A stretch of DNA of 64,000 bases, taken from the NCBI RefSeq assembly GCF_928097925.1, contig NZ_CAKMRI010000001.1:1736001-1800000 (forward strand), in the 5' to 3' direction. This DNA is from Mediannikoviicoccus vaginalis (GTDB lineage Bacteria > Bacillota > Clostridia > Tissierellales > Peptoniphilaceae). The translations under genes and the position numbers were made by a program. This document shows, piece after piece, positions 11,921 to 22,549 of this stretch. How positions within the stretch are numbered: the stretch's first letter is position 1; every line of letters starts with the position of its first letter. A model generated the notes under the pieces. The model made no database searches, had not been told where the DNA came from, and saw only the letters and a program-made list of their open reading frames with translations.

Positions 11921-13693
11921 TTGAAAGAAGGAAAAATAATTAAAGTATCCGGACCTTTAGTTGTTGCCGAAGGTATGGATAATGCCAATGTTTATGACGT
12001 TGTAGAAGTTTCAGAAGATAAGCTCATCGGAGAAATCATCGAGATGAGAGGCGACAAGGCCTCTATCCAAGTATATGAGGAGACTACAGGAATTGGACCT
12101 GGGGACAAGGTTGTAACAACAGGTTCACCTTTGTCAATAGAATTGGGCCCTGGCCTTATTGAACAGATGTTTGACGGTATACAAAGACCTCTTCAAGCAC
12201 TACAAGATGCAGCGGGAGATTTCCTTTTAAGAGGTGTTTCTGTAAAGGCGTTGGACAGAGAAAAGAAATGGGATTTTGTTCCAAAGGTTAAAGTAGGAGA
12301 CAAAGTTTCACCAGGATTTGTAATAGGTACTGTAGATGAAACTCCAATAGTAGAACACAAGATAATGGTTCCGATGGGTGTTGAAGGAACAGTTAAAGAT
12401 ATAAAATCAGGTTCTTTTACTGTTACAGACACAGTTTGTATAGTTGAAACAGCAAATGGTGACAAAGAACTTACAATGATGCAAAAGTGGCCAGTAAGAA
12501 CAGGTCGTCCATATGTTAAGAAACTTGACCCTACAGAACCTCTTGTAACAGGACAAAGGGTTATAGATACCTTCTTCCCAGTTACAAAAGGAGGAGCTGC
12601 AGCAATACCAGGACCTTTCGGTTCAGGTAAGACAGTAGTACAACATCAGCTTGCTAAATGGGCTGACGCAGAAATAGTTGTATATGTAGGTTGTGGAGAA
12701 CGTGGAAACGAGATGACCGACGTACTTGGTGAATTCCCTGAAATCATCGACCCAAAGACTGGCGAATCACTAATGAAGAGAACCGTTCTTATTGCAAACA
12801 CTTCAAACATGCCGGTAGCAGCCAGAGAGGCATCTATCTACACAGGTATAACAATTTCTGAATACTTCAGAGACATGGGATACTCAGTAGCCATGATGGC
12901 GGACTCAACATCAAGATGGGCGGAAGCACTTCGTGAAATGTCCGGTAGACTTGAAGAGATGCCTGGTGACGAAGGCTACCCTGCATATTTGGCATCAAGA
13001 ATTGCAGACTACTATGAAAGAGCTGGTAAAGTTATCTGTAAAGGTGAAGACGAAAGAGTTGGAGCACTTACAGTAATCGGTGCCGTATCACCTCCAGGAG
13101 GAGATATTTCAGAGCCGGTTTCACAGGCGACACTAAGAATCGTAAAGGTGTTCTGGGGACTTGACTACGCACTTTCATACAAGAGACACTTCCCAGCAAT
13201 TAACTGGTTGAACTCATATTCACTATATCAACCAAAAGTTGATAAATATTTAGACGAAAACATCGACTCTGAGTTCTCAAAACTTAGAATGAAAGCAATG
13301 GCACTTCTACAAGAAGAGTCAGGACTATTGGAAATTGTAAGACTTGTTGGTAGAGATTCACTTTCTGAAACTGACCAACTTAAACTTGAAGTTACAAAGT
13401 CAATCAGAGAAGACTTCTTACAACAAAACGCCTTCCACGAAGTAGACACATATTGCTCACTAAAGAAACAACACAAGATGCTTGATTTAGTTCTTGAATT
13501 CTATGACCTAGGACTTGACGCCCTTGACAAAGGTGCATACATGTCAGAAATAGAAACAATGGACGTAAGAGAAAGAATAGCAAGAGCAAAGAACATTCAC
13601 GAAGATGAATTAGATAAATTTGAAGACATTAAAAAGGAAATGGAAGAAGAATTTTCTAAACTAGTAGCTAAAGGAGGGACTATAGATGCTTAA
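11921..13693 (+). CDS. ntpA: V-type ATPase catalytic subunit A
   Basis: This is the catalytic ATPase subunit, 590 residues, matching the family length. The P-loop GPFGSGKT is at about residues 231-238, close to its position in E. hirae NtpA. The A-subunit bulge region ([17 protein letters not shown]), [15 protein letters not shown] and the catalytic-site [14 protein letters not shown] motif follow. Translation most likely starts at TTG 11921, with AAAGGAG eight bases before it. A longer frame opening at 11849 lies inside the preceding gene and is not credible. It overlaps subunit B by 8 bases. Confidence 0.96.
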   Translation: MKEGKIIKVSGPLVVAEGMDNANVYDVVEVSEDKLIGEIIEMRGDKASIQVYEETTGIGPGDKVVTTGSPLSIELGPGLIEQMFDGIQRPLQALQDAAGDFLLRGVSVKALDREKKWDFVPKVKVGDKVSPGFVIGTVDETPIVEHKIMVPMGVEGTVKDIKSGSFTVTDTVCIVETANGDKELTMMQKWPVRTGRPYVKKLDPTEPLVTGQRVIDTFFPVTKGGAAAIPGPFGSGKTVVQHQLAKWADAEIVVYVGCGERGNEMTDVLGEFPEIIDPKTGESLMKRTVLIANTSNMPVAAREASIYTGITISEYFRDMGYSVAMMADSTSRWAEALREMSGRLEEMPGDEGYPAYLASRIADYYERAGKVICKGEDERVGALTVIGAVSPPGGDISEPVSQATLRIVKVFWGLDYALSYKRHFPAINWLNSYSLYQPKVDKYLDENIDSEFSKLRMKAMALLQEESGLLEIVRLVGRDSLSETDQLKLEVTKSIREDFLQQNAFHEVDTYCSLKKQHKMLDLVLEFYDLGLDALDKGAYMSEIETMDVRERIARAKNIHEDELDKFEDIKKEMEEEFSKLVAKGGTIDA

Positions 13694-15068
13694 AGAATAC
13701 AAATCGGTTTCTGAAGTTGTAGGACCTCTAATGGCCATAGAAGGGGTTGAAGGAGCTAAGTTTGAAGAACTTGTAGATATTGAACTTCAAAATGGAGAAA
13801 AGAGAAGAGGTCGTGTTATAGAAATTAACGGCGACCAAGCCATGGTTCAAATCTTCGAAGGATCTTCAGGAATTAACTTAAAGGAAACCACAGTAAGATT
13901 TTTAGGAAAACCACTGGAACTAGGTGTTTCAGAAGACATGATTGGTAGAGTTTTCGACGGACTTGGAAACCCAATGGACAATGGTCCAAAACTTATTCCA
14001 GAAAAGTCCATCGACATTAACGGTACACCAATTAACCCAGTAGCAAGGGACTATCCATCTGAGTTTATCCAAACAGGTATCTCAACAATAGATGGACTTA
14101 ACACACTTGTAAGGGGACAAAAGTTACCGATATTCTCTGCATCAGGTCTTCCACATAACAACGTTGCAGCGCAAATCGCAAGACAGGCAAAGGTGCTTGG
14201 TGGAAAGGACAAATTCGCCGTAGTATTTGCTGCCATGGGTATAACATTCGAAGAAGCTCAATTCTTTATTGATGACTTTACAGAAACAGGGGCAATCGAC
14301 AGAGCGGTATTATTTATAAACCTTGCAAACGACCCTGCCATAGAAAGACTTGCAACACCAAAGATGGCACTTACTTGTGCAGAGTACTTGGCATTTGAAA
14401 AGGACATGCACGTTCTAGTTATACTAACAGATATGACTAACTACGCAGAAGCCCTTCGTGAAGTATCTGCAGCTAGAAAGGAAGTTCCAGGTAGAAGAGG
14501 ATATCCTGGTTATCTATACACAGACCTTTCAACAATATACGAAAGAGCTGGAAGAATTAAAGGAAGAAAGGGTTCCATAACTCAAATCCCAATTCTTACC
14601 ATGCCAGAAGAAGATATCACTCACCCAATCCCTGACCTTACAGGATATATTACAGAAGGACAAATCATTCTATCAAGAGATTTATACAAATCAGGTATTG
14701 AACCACCAATATTTGTAATCCCTTCACTATCACGTCTAAAGGACAAAGGTATTGGAAAGGAAAAGACAAGAGAAGACCACGCAGATACAATGAACCAAAT
14801 CTATGCAGGTTATGCTTCCGGTAGAGAGGCGAGAGACCTTGCGGTTATCCTTGGTGAAACTGCCCTATCAAATGCAGATAAGGCCTTTGCAAAATTTGCG
14901 GAAGAGTTTGAAAAAGAATATGTAAATCAAGGTTATTACAACAACAGAACCATTACAGAGACACTTGACCTAGGATGGAAGCTGTTAAGAATAATACCTA
15001 GAACAGAACTTAAGAGAATTAGAGATGAATATTTAGACAAATACCTGGATGCTCAAGGGGATGATTAG
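13686..15068 (+). CDS. ntpB: V-type ATPase non-catalytic subunit B
   Basis: This regulatory nucleotide-site subunit (460 residues) alternates with A in the hexameric head. It lacks a GxxGxGKT P-loop, having instead [18 protein letters not shown] at the equivalent place, as B subunits do. The [15 protein letters not shown] start, [20 protein letters not shown] and [19 protein letters not shown] segments are all characteristic. The start overlaps subunit A's stop, with a GGAGG in its coding end, indicating coupled translation for 1:1 stoichiometry. Confidence 0.96.
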   Translation: MLKEYKSVSEVVGPLMAIEGVEGAKFEELVDIELQNGEKRRGRVIEINGDQAMVQIFEGSSGINLKETTVRFLGKPLELGVSEDMIGRVFDGLGNPMDNGPKLIPEKSIDINGTPINPVARDYPSEFIQTGISTIDGLNTLVRGQKLPIFSASGLPHNNVAAQIARQAKVLGGKDKFAVVFAAMGITFEEAQFFIDDFTETGAIDRAVLFINLANDPAIERLATPKMALTCAEYLAFEKDMHVLVILTDMTNYAEALREVSAARKEVPGRRGYPGYLYTDLSTIYERAGRIKGRKGSITQIPILTMPEEDITHPIPDLTGYITEGQIILSRDLYKSGIEPPIFVIPSLSRLKDKGIGKEKTREDHADTMNQIYAGYASGREARDLAVILGETALSNADKAFAKFAEEFEKEYVNQGYYNNRTITETLDLGWKLLRIIPRTELKRIRDEYLDKYLDAQGDD

Positions 15069-15707
15069 ATGGCAAGACTGAATGTTAACCCTACAAGAAT
15101 GAAATTGTCAGAGTTAAAAACTAGACTTGAAACATCTACAAGGGGACATAAACTTTTAAAAGATAAACAAGACGAGCTTATGCGTCAGTTTATTAGCCTC
15201 ATCAGAAAAAACAAACAACTTAGGGAAGAGGTAGAAGAAGAGCTAAGTAAATCATTTGGAGATTTCTTACTTGCTTCAGCCATAATGAGTCCCGAGTTTT
15301 TGGAAGAGGCAGTTTCATTTCCAAAGCAAAGTATTGCTGTTGAAATAGAAGAAAAAAATATTATGTCCGTAAATATTCCCGTAATGGAATTTAAAAAGAG
15401 CGAGTCGGAAAACTCTACGGGCATCTACCCATATGGTTATGCTCAAACTTCTGCAGAGCTTGACAGTGCCATTGACGGTCTCAATAGCATAATGGACAAG
15501 CTATTGGAACTAGCAGAAGTTGAAAAAGCATGTCAACTTATGGCAGATGAACTTGAAAAGACAAGAAGAAGAGTTAACGCCCTTGAATATAGAACAATTC
15601 CTGACTTACAGGAAACTATAAAATACATCAGATCAAAGCTTGATGAAAACGAAAGGGCAACTATAACCAGACTTATGAAGGTTAAAGATATAATCAAAGA
15701 TAGATAA
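15069..15707 (+). CDS. ntpD: V-type ATPase subunit D (central shaft)
   Basis: This 212-residue coiled-coil protein is the central rotor shaft inside the A3B3 head. The N-terminal [20 protein letters not shown] and C-terminal [20 protein letters not shown] segments are signature sequences of ATP-synt_D. The ATG directly abuts the TAG of subunit B, so re-initiation is likely. It is the last gene of the operon and is followed at once by a terminator. Confidence 0.95.
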   Translation: MARLNVNPTRMKLSELKTRLETSTRGHKLLKDKQDELMRQFISLIRKNKQLREEVEEELSKSFGDFLLASAIMSPEFLEEAVSFPKQSIAVEIEEKNIMSVNIPVMEFKKSESENSTGIYPYGYAQTSAELDSAIDGLNSIMDKLLELAEVEKACQLMADELEKTRRRVNALEYRTIPDLQETIKYIRSKLDENERATITRLMKVKDIIKDR

Positions 15708-15730
15708 AGGGGTGTAATACCCCTTTTTTT
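15706..15730 (+). terminator. Terminator of the V-ATPase operon
   Basis: AAAGGGGT and ATACCCCTTT form a stem with a short loop, followed by a run of T. It overlaps the stop codon region of subunit D. Confidence 0.9.
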
Positions 15731-15770
15731 ATGATATTATTTAATTAATATAATAAGTAGAGGTGTGTAA

Positions 15771-16457
15771 ATGAAAAAATTAGTATTGGTAAGACATGGA
15801 CAAAGCGAATGGAATTTACAAAATAGATTCACAGGCTGGGTTGACGTGGACTTATCCGAAAAAGGATATAGTGAAGCAAAAGAATCGGGAGAGCTTTTAA
15901 AAGAAGCAGGCTTTGAATTTGACTTAGCATATACTTCCGTATTAAAAAGAGCAATTAAAACATGTAATATCATCCTTGAAGAGATAGATCAACTTTGGGT
16001 TCCAGTAAAGAAATCATGGAGACTAAACGAAAGACATTATGGTGCACTTCAAGGCCTTAACAAAGCAGAAACTGCAGAAAAATATGGCGACGAACAAGTG
16101 CATATTTGGAGAAGATCATATGATACACTTCCTCCACTACTAGACGAAAAGGACGAAGGATACCAAGGACATGACAGAAAGTATCATGACCTACCAAAGG
16201 GCACAGTACCATTTGCGGAAAATTTAAAAGTTACCCTTGAAAGAGTTATACCATATTGGGAAGACGAAATAGCACCAAAGCTACTGGACGACAAACAAAT
16301 TTTAATTGCAGCCCATGGAAACTCACTTCGAGCTCTAGTAAAACATATTGAAAAAATTTCCGATGACGAGATAATGGGACTTGAAATTCCTACAGGACAT
16401 CCAATGGTTCTAGAACTTGATGACGATTTAAACTTAATAAAGAGATATTATTTATAA
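15771..16457 (+). CDS. gpmA: 2,3-bisphosphoglycerate-dependent phosphoglycerate mutase
   Basis: This glycolytic enzyme interconverts 3- and 2-phosphoglycerate through a phosphohistidine. The catalytic [16 protein letters not shown] motif is near the N-terminus (His about residue 9), the second half carries [19 protein letters not shown], and the second active-site histidine is in [10 protein letters not shown]. Its 228 residues match the dimeric GpmA size. It is a single gene with terminators on both sides. Confidence 0.96.
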   Translation: MKKLVLVRHGQSEWNLQNRFTGWVDVDLSEKGYSEAKESGELLKEAGFEFDLAYTSVLKRAIKTCNIILEEIDQLWVPVKKSWRLNERHYGALQGLNKAETAEKYGDEQVHIWRRSYDTLPPLLDEKDEGYQGHDRKYHDLPKGTVPFAENLKVTLERVIPYWEDEIAPKLLDDKQILIAAHGNSLRALVKHIEKISDDEIMGLEIPTGHPMVLELDDDLNLIKRYYL

Positions 16458-16462
16458 ACTAC

Positions 16463-16485
16463 AGGGACGAAAGTCCCTTTTGTTT
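16463..16485 (+). terminator. Terminator of gpmA
   Basis: AGGGAC-GAAA-GTCCCT hairpin followed by TTTTGTTTT just after the gpmA stop. Confidence 0.88.
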
Positions 16486-16521
16486 TATACTAAATTAAAA
16501 ATAATTTTAAAATATTTATTA

Positions 16522-16550
16522 AAGACAGGCTATTAAGAAGCCTGTTTTGT
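16522..16550 (+). terminator. Second terminator-like hairpin after gpmA
   Basis: ACAGGCT and AGCCTGT are separated by a short loop and followed by TTTTGTTTG. No gene lies between this hairpin and the gpmA terminator, so it may be a back-up terminator or a trace of a lost gene. Confidence 0.65.
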
Positions 16551-16646
16551 TTGAAAAGATAGATAACAACTCGCAATATCATTGCAAAATCAAAAAGATA
16601 GAGCTATAATATATAGTATAAATAAAGAAAAAATGGGAGGTAAAAT

Positions 16647-16997
16647 ATGAAAATTAAGAAAAAAGCATTAAGCACAGGTATTGGTATAGTGGTAGGAGCT
16701 GTTGGAGGTAAAGTTTTAACTTCAAAAGTAGCTAAAAAAGCAGCTGTTGCAACAGTTCAACAAGGATTAAAAGCTAAAAAAGCCGTTGACAAGACAGTAG
16801 AAAATATTAAAGTTTCAACTGAAGACATAGTAGCAGAAGCTAAAGTTAAAAATGAAATGGAAGAAAAGATGGAAGCTGAAGCTAAAGCTAAGTTAGACAT
16901 TGAAGAAGTTTCAAAAGAAGATCTTATAAACGATTTAAAAGCAGAAATAATAAGTGAAATAAAGAAAGACTTAAAAGAAGAAACAGAAGAGGAATAG
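16647..16997 (+). CDS. Small membrane-anchored charged protein, partner of the P-type ATPase
   Basis: This 116-residue protein is not recognised with confidence. An N-terminal basic start (MKIKKKALSTGIGIVVGAVG) leads into a short glycine/alanine-rich hydrophobic segment (about residues 9-25), followed by a long alanine-, lysine- and glutamate-rich helix ending in EEETEEE-like acid residues. It resembles small anchored helical proteins found beside metal P-type ATPases in clostridia, but I cannot name the family with certainty. Its stop is one base from the ATPase start and both share an upstream AGGAGG-type site, so a joint function such as accessory or regulator of the pump is inferred. Confidence 0.8.
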   Translation: MKIKKKALSTGIGIVVGAVGGKVLTSKVAKKAAVATVQQGLKAKKAVDKTVENIKVSTEDIVAEAKVKNEMEEKMEAEAKAKLDIEEVSKEDLINDLKAEIISEIKKDLKEETEEE

Positions 16998-16998
16998 G

Positions 16999-19071
16999 AT
17001 GAAAGCATCCATAAAAGCAAGAACAATTGGAAGAACTAGATTTTTATATGAAGACTATCTAAAGGAATCCAATGTAAATAAATTAAAATACAAAATTGAA
17101 GAACTAGATGGAGTAAAATCTTGTGAAATTTCTTATATTACTAATTCTATAATTGTAAAGTACGATGAAAAATATATAGGAAGTATTGCAAGGTTTATTC
17201 TTGATTTTGAACTTAATACTCTGGATGACTTTGAGATAGATGATGCGGACTTTGTTGAGCAAGAAGAAAGGACCGTATTTCATATAGTAAGAGACGCGGC
17301 ATATAAAAGAATTCTATTTGGACATATTATGCCAATGCCTCTTAGACCATTTTTTACAGTAATACGTGCAATTCCATTTATAAAAGAGGGATTAAAGGCC
17401 ATAAAGGCAAGAAAATTAAATGTTGAACTACTTGATGCAACAGCTATTTCAGTTTCACTCTTAACAGGAGAATTTGGTGATGCTGCAAGCATAATGGCAC
17501 TTCTATCTCTTGGGGAAGATCTTGAAGAATATACCCTAAAGAAATCTAGAGTTAACTTAAGATCTTCCCTTGCTCTCAACATAGACAAAGTATTTGTAAA
17601 AGACGGGGAAGAAAGAGTTCTAAAAGATTTAAAAGATGTAGAAATTGGAGACCTTGTTTATATATCCATGGGAAGCAAAGTTCCCGTTGATGGAGAAGTT
17701 GTAGATGGATTTGGAATGGTTAACGAAGCTTCCTTTACAGGGGAAGCCATCGCAATAGAAAAGAAACATGAGTCAACAGTTTTTGCAGGAACAGTTCTTG
17801 AAGAGGGAGAGCTCTTAGTCAAAGCAACTAAAAAATATGACGAATCCCGATTAAATCATATTATGAATTTAATTGAGGACAGCGAGAAGAATAAATCACT
17901 TTCTCAAATAAAGGCTGAGTCCATGGCAGACTCACTAGTTAAATATTCTTTTATAGGTGCAGGTTTAACATACTTATTGACAAATAATTTCATAAAAGCA
18001 AAATCATTCTTAATGGTTGACTACTCATGTGCATTAAAATTGACCATTCCAATAGCTTATATGAAAGCAACAAGTCAAGCAGGTGAAGAGCAAGTCTTAG
18101 TTAAGGGTGGGAAATATTTTGAAAGTCTAGCAAAGGCTGATACAATTATTTTTGACAAAACCGGAACTTTGACAAAGTCTGAACCTGAGGTTAAGAAAGT
18201 TATTTCCTTTGGCATTGACGAAATGGAAGCTTTAAGAATTGCAGCTTGCCTTGAAGAACATTTTCCACATTCAATAGCAAGGGCGGTTGTAAAAAAAGCC
18301 AAAGAGAAGAACTTAAAGCATGAAGAGATGCATTCTAAACCTGAATACATTATGGCCCATGGCATAAGGTCCACAATTGATGATAAAGTTGCCTTAATTG
18401 GTAGTGAACACTTCATATTAGAAGATGAAAAAATTCCAATTACATCAAAGCAGTTACAGTTGATTGATTCTTTAAAAGAAGAGTATTCGCTACTATTCAT
18501 GGCATACGACAATAATTTAATGGCTGTACTATGTATTGAAGACCCACTTAGGGAAGACGCAAGACAAACCATAGACTCACTTAGAGAACTTGGCTTTGGC
18601 CATATAGCAATGCTTACAGGAGATAACGAAAACGCCGCAAGGGCAGTAAGTGAAAAACTTGGTTTAGATTATTACAAATCACAAGTTTTACCTGAAGACA
18701 AAAAAGATTATATACAAAAGATGAAAGACGAAGGCAAAAAAGTAATAATGATTGGCGATGGAGTGAACGACTCCATAGCTTTATCAACAGCTGACGTTGG
18801 AATATCCATGTCTAAGGGCGCAGACCTTGCTAAAGAGATTTCAGATGTATCAATTAAAGCTGATTCTTTGAAAGAGCTAATAGATGTAATAAAACTTTCA
18901 CGACAAGTAAGTGAGAGGGTAAAAAATGATTATCGAGGAATAATTGCAATAAATTCACTCTTAATATTTCTTGGATTAGGTTCATTTATTACAAATACTC
19001 AATCAGCTCTGCTTCACAATATGTCAACCGTAGCAATTGCAAGCAAGAACATGAGACAATATAATATTTAA
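16999..19071 (+). CDS. P1B-like heavy-metal P-type ATPase with non-canonical transmembrane motif
   Basis: This ATP-driven cation pump has 690 residues. The actuator loop (VNEASFTGEAIAIEKK), phosphorylation motif DKTGTLTK (Asp about 386), MLTGDNENAA and hinge GDGVNDSIAL are intact, so it should be active. The N-terminal about 70 residues look like a ferredoxin-like HMA domain without the CxxC pair. The membrane metal motif expected to be CPC, SPC or CPx reads DYSCALKLTIP (Cys about 344), with no proline next to the cysteine. Few hydrophobic helices precede the actuator domain. Cargo is unknown; the overall layout is closest to P1B metal pumps. Confidence 0.9.
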   Translation: MKASIKARTIGRTRFLYEDYLKESNVNKLKYKIEELDGVKSCEISYITNSIIVKYDEKYIGSIARFILDFELNTLDDFEIDDADFVEQEERTVFHIVRDAAYKRILFGHIMPMPLRPFFTVIRAIPFIKEGLKAIKARKLNVELLDATAISVSLLTGEFGDAASIMALLSLGEDLEEYTLKKSRVNLRSSLALNIDKVFVKDGEERVLKDLKDVEIGDLVYISMGSKVPVDGEVVDGFGMVNEASFTGEAIAIEKKHESTVFAGTVLEEGELLVKATKKYDESRLNHIMNLIEDSEKNKSLSQIKAESMADSLVKYSFIGAGLTYLLTNNFIKAKSFLMVDYSCALKLTIPIAYMKATSQAGEEQVLVKGGKYFESLAKADTIIFDKTGTLTKSEPEVKKVISFGIDEMEALRIAACLEEHFPHSIARAVVKKAKEKNLKHEEMHSKPEYIMAHGIRSTIDDKVALIGSEHFILEDEKIPITSKQLQLIDSLKEEYSLLFMAYDNNLMAVLCIEDPLREDARQTIDSLRELGFGHIAMLTGDNENAARAVSEKLGLDYYKSQVLPEDKKDYIQKMKDEGKKVIMIGDGVNDSIALSTADVGISMSKGADLAKEISDVSIKADSLKELIDVIKLSRQVSERVKNDYRGIIAINSLLIFLGLGSFITNTQSALLHNMSTVAIASKNMRQYNI

Positions 19072-19079
19072 TAATCGAT

Positions 19080-19112
19080 AAAAGACTATGAACTACGCAT
19101 AGTCTTTTTCTT
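19080..19112 (+). terminator. Terminator of the P-type ATPase operon
   Basis: AAAGACTATG and CATAGTCTTT form a stem followed by a T-rich tract just after the ATPase stop. Confidence 0.88.
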
Positions 19113-19179
19113 TACGAAAATTTAATAATAATTAAAAAAAGCTTTAACAAAATGGGTATATCTTATACAGAGGTGAACT

Positions 19180-20070
19180 ATGAAATACGGAATAATAGAT
19201 ATAGGATCAAACACAATCAGATTAAATCTTTACCTAGTAGATGAAGATAAAAATATAATTTCACTTGCAAATAAAAAATACGTGGCAGGTATTGCGTCAT
19301 ATGTTAATAAGGGTTACTTAACAAAAAAGGGCGCAGACAAAATTGTGGACATATTGATTAAGCTAGAAAAGCTATGTGAAACATTTGGCGTAGAAAAGGT
19401 CTATCCATTTGCAACTGCATCCATAAGAAATATAAAAAACAAAGACGAAGTGCTTGAATACGTAAGCAAAAACGCAGGCATTCATATAGACCTTGTGTCA
19501 GGGGAAGAAGAGGCCATGCTAGGCTACCTTGGAGTAAAACAGGACTACAACATAGATAATGGCTACATCATAGACATCGGCGGTGGATCAACGGAAGTTA
19601 CACTTATGGAAGATGGAGAAATAAAATATTCAAACTCGCTACCAATAGGTTCACTGTCCCTACAAAAGACCTACTGCAACAAGATAATTCCAGACCACGA
19701 TGAAGCAAAGAAGATGGCAAAAGAGACAAAAAAATTACTAAAGAAGTCATCCATCCCAAAGGTTAAAAACCCAGTGGCCTATGGAATAGGAGGCACCATA
19801 AGAGTTTGTGGCAATGTGTGTATGGAAGTTTTTGAGCTACCAAGCCCCATGGAACTTGACACCGACCTTCTGGACTCCCTATATAAAAAGATAATTGACG
19901 AAAAGAAAAAAGTCTTAACCAAAGTGCTACAAGTTAACCCTGCAAGAATTCATACCATCACCCCGGGAATGATTATTCTAAAAGAGTTGTTAGACTATTT
20001 AAATATAAAAACCATCTATATCAGCAAGAAGGGCGCAAGGGAAGGATATTTAACAAAAGTTTTGAAATAA
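19180..20070 (+). CDS. ppx: Ppx/GppA family exopolyphosphatase
   Basis: This protein hydrolyses terminal phosphate of polyphosphate (Ppx) or pppGpp (GppA). The actin-like fold motifs IIDIGSNTIRLNLY (residues about 4-17), VYPFATASIRN, VSGEEEAMLGYLG and IIDIGGGSTEVTL are present. At 296 residues it is the short single-module form without the C-terminal HD-like domain. The gene lies 12 bases before ppk1 in the same operon, which favours polyphosphate turnover. The AGAGGTG ribosome binding site supports the start. Confidence 0.92.
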   Translation: MKYGIIDIGSNTIRLNLYLVDEDKNIISLANKKYVAGIASYVNKGYLTKKGADKIVDILIKLEKLCETFGVEKVYPFATASIRNIKNKDEVLEYVSKNAGIHIDLVSGEEEAMLGYLGVKQDYNIDNGYIIDIGGGSTEVTLMEDGEIKYSNSLPIGSLSLQKTYCNKIIPDHDEAKKMAKETKKLLKKSSIPKVKNPVAYGIGGTIRVCGNVCMEVFELPSPMELDTDLLDSLYKKIIDEKKKVLTKVLQVNPARIHTITPGMIILKELLDYLNIKTIYISKKGAREGYLTKVLK

Positions 20071-20082
20071 GGAGGCCTTTTT

Positions 20083-22239
20083 ATGAGTAATGAAGATAAT
20101 ATTTCGAAAGATAAGACGGCAATTTTTAATTATTCGAAAAATAGAGAGATTTCATGGCTTGGATTTAACCAAAGAGTCTTGAGGGAAGCCCTAGACGATG
20201 ACAATCCACTATATGAAAAGTTGAAATTCATAAGTATTTTCAACAGCAACTTAGACGAGTTCTATAACGTGCGTGTAGGTTCCCTTAACGACCTTACTCT
20301 ACTTAAAAATCCTCCAAATGATAACAAGACCGGCATGACACCACAGGAACAACTTAATGCCATCTACGAAAACACCAGATACCTTTTAAAAGAAAATGAT
20401 GAAATCTACCACAAAGTAATGGCAGAACTTGAAAAGTACGGCATAAAATCATATAGATTTGACGAACTGGATGGGGAACAAAAATCCTTTGTAAACGATA
20501 TTTATGAAGATCAGATTAAACCCATATTGGCGCCACAGATAATAGACCAATTTCATCCATTCCCATTTATAGAAAACAAAAGCATCTACATTATCTGCGA
20601 ACTAAGCTACAAAGACAAATTTAGTCTTGGACTACTTCCAGTTCCATATTCACTGCCTGACTATTATTTGTTGAGCGACAAGAAATGGATTAGGACAGAG
20701 CTCATAATAAAGGAAAAAGTCGGTGAAATATTTTCCAACTACAATGTGAAAAAAGTCTATATAATGAACCTTCACAGAAATATGGACCTAAACTATGAAG
20801 ACCATTTGGAAGATCAAGTGGATGACTACAAAATCCAAATGAAAAAGCTTCTTAAGAAGAGGACAAGGCTTCAAGTTGTAAGGGTAAACACCGACAGCGA
20901 ACTGGATGAAAAGACAAAGAGCTTTTTAAAAGAACATCTTGATATAAAGGACTACCAATTCTTCACAAGAAGTTCACCATTTAAAATGGGTTACGTATTT
21001 GCCCTGGAACAAGGCTTAAAAACAAAATGTGACCCAAGTATCTTCTATAATTCCTTCACACCAAAAATTGGCGAGATGATTGACCCGAACAGGTCGCTAT
21101 TTGAACAGATAGAAGAAAAAGATAGACTACTAATCTATCCATACGAAGACATAGGAAGCTTTTTACAACTGCTTGAAGAAGCGGCGGAAAACCCCGACGT
21201 AATTTCAATAAAAATAACCATCTACAGACTTGCAAAAAACTCAAAAGTTGTAAAGAACCTTTTAAAGGCTAGAGAAAATGGAAAAGACGTTACAGTTATG
21301 ATGGAACTTCGTGCAAGATTTGATGAAGAGTCAAACATAAACTACTCACAAGTACTATATGACGAGGGATGTACAATACTTTATGGTACAGAAAATTATA
21401 AAGTCCACTCCAAAGTTTGCCTAATAACCTATAAGGACAAGGGCGGAAACATAAAGTACATTAGCCAAATAGGTACAGGAAACTACAACGAGTCCACATC
21501 AAAGCAGTACTCAGACATTTCCCTTATGACCGCAAACAAAGAAATAGGAAACGACTGTTACAACTTCTTTAACCATATTAACCTAGAAAATGTAAACAAC
21601 AACTATACACATCTTCTAGCAGCACCATATTCATTAAAAGTGACACTTCTACAAAAAATAGAAGAGCAAATACAAAAAGGTAAAGACGGTAAACTATTTT
21701 TCAAATTCAACTCACTAACAGACAAAGATATTATAAGAAAACTAGAAGAAGCCTCCAGAAATAACGTTGACGTTAGACTGATAATAAGAGGAATATCATG
21801 CCTTAGACCAAGAGTTCCAGGCTACACCGACAACATCGAAATCAGAAGCATTGTAGGACGCTACCTAGAACACCCAAGAGTATACATCTTTGGCGACAAC
21901 GAAGACATCTACATCGGATCAGCAGACCTTATGACTAGAAACCTAGACAGAAGAGTAGAAGTTATAGTTCCAATATATGACGAAGATATAAAGAAAAAAA
22001 TTGTTGAATATATGGACATACAGTGGCAGGACAACACCAAGGCAAGAATAATGAATAGAGATGGAATTTACGAAAAAATTCCAGTAGAAGAAGGGGAAGA
22101 ATTAATAAACTCCCAAGAGCGTATGATGGAACTTGCCACAGCAAGGGAGAAAAAGAATGTGGAAAAACAAAATGAAGTAAAAGAAAGTAAGGAGCTTTCA
22201 TTTATGGAGAAAATAAAAAATTTTTTTAAAAAGAAATAA
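20083..22239 (+). CDS. ppk1: Polyphosphate kinase 1
   Basis: This enzyme reversibly makes polyphosphate from ATP. Its 718 residues cover the N domain (NREISWLGFNQRVLREALDD), the head domain and two C-terminal catalytic domains. The autophosphorylated histidine is in the YKVHSKVCLI segment and the second active-site histidine in the YLEHPRVYIFG segment. It follows ppx at 12 bases with AAGGAGG before the ATG. The pairing of synthase and exopolyphosphatase in one operon is common. A charged tail of about 25 residues extends beyond the usual core. Confidence 0.96.
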   Translation: MSNEDNISKDKTAIFNYSKNREISWLGFNQRVLREALDDDNPLYEKLKFISIFNSNLDEFYNVRVGSLNDLTLLKNPPNDNKTGMTPQEQLNAIYENTRYLLKENDEIYHKVMAELEKYGIKSYRFDELDGEQKSFVNDIYEDQIKPILAPQIIDQFHPFPFIENKSIYIICELSYKDKFSLGLLPVPYSLPDYYLLSDKKWIRTELIIKEKVGEIFSNYNVKKVYIMNLHRNMDLNYEDHLEDQVDDYKIQMKKLLKKRTRLQVVRVNTDSELDEKTKSFLKEHLDIKDYQFFTRSSPFKMGYVFALEQGLKTKCDPSIFYNSFTPKIGEMIDPNRSLFEQIEEKDRLLIYPYEDIGSFLQLLEEAAENPDVISIKITIYRLAKNSKVVKNLLKARENGKDVTVMMELRARFDEESNINYSQVLYDEGCTILYGTENYKVHSKVCLITYKDKGGNIKYISQIGTGNYNESTSKQYSDISLMTANKEIGNDCYNFFNHINLENVNNNYTHLLAAPYSLKVTLLQKIEEQIQKGKDGKLFFKFNSLTDKDIIRKLEEASRNNVDVRLIIRGISCLRPRVPGYTDNIEIRSIVGRYLEHPRVYIFGDNEDIYIGSADLMTRNLDRRVEVIVPIYDEDIKKKIVEYMDIQWQDNTKARIMNRDGIYEKIPVEEGEELINSQERMMELATAREKKNVEKQNEVKESKELSFMEKIKNFFKKK

Positions 22240-22264
22240 CGACTCAAATGGGTCGTTTTTTTCG
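22237..22264 (+). terminator. Terminator of ppx-ppk1
   Basis: AACGAC and GTCGTT form a stem with a short loop, followed by TTTTTT. The stem starts in the ppk1 stop codon. Confidence 0.85.
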
Positions 22265-22273
22265 TTATTAGAA

Positions 22274-22360
22274 ATGAAAACCCCGTACTGTCATTCGAAG
22301 CGAACGCCCCTCTTACTGTCATACGAAGTAAAAACCCCCATATTGTCATCCTGAGCGGAA
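22274..22360 (+). repeat. Three tandem partial R1 repeat heads
   Basis: Three short units each begin CTGTCATNC or TTGTCATCC (GTCAT near 22289, 22318 and 22345) and continue into a GAAG or GAGCGGAA tract. They match only the first 15-25 bases of the R1 repeat described at 24100. The third one is interrupted by the IS3 element at 22361. Confidence 0.7.
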
Positions 22361-22403
22361 GAGAATGGTATAATGAAATCATATACATCGCTAATGACAG
22401 ACT

Positions 22404-22523
22404 AAATGATTTGCTGGCTCTTAAATTCTAGTTTTTTCAAAGAACCCGTCAAGGATCGCTTCGCTTTTCTCCTTGACAGAACCTTTAGAAAAAACTTCAT
22501 AACAATTAAGAGCAAATCATTTT
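22404..22523. repeat. Foldback structure inside the left part of the IS
   Basis: A nested inverted repeat: AAATGATTTGCT pairs with AGCAAATCATTT at the base, AGTTTTTTC with GAAAAAACT in the middle, and GTCAAGGA with TCCTTGAC at the tip. It lies upstream of orfA and ends 27 bases before its start. It could hide the orfA start in read-through transcripts or be a small insertion in the IS. Confidence 0.7.
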
Positions 22524-22549
22524 AATTACAAAATAGAAGGGAAAATTAA

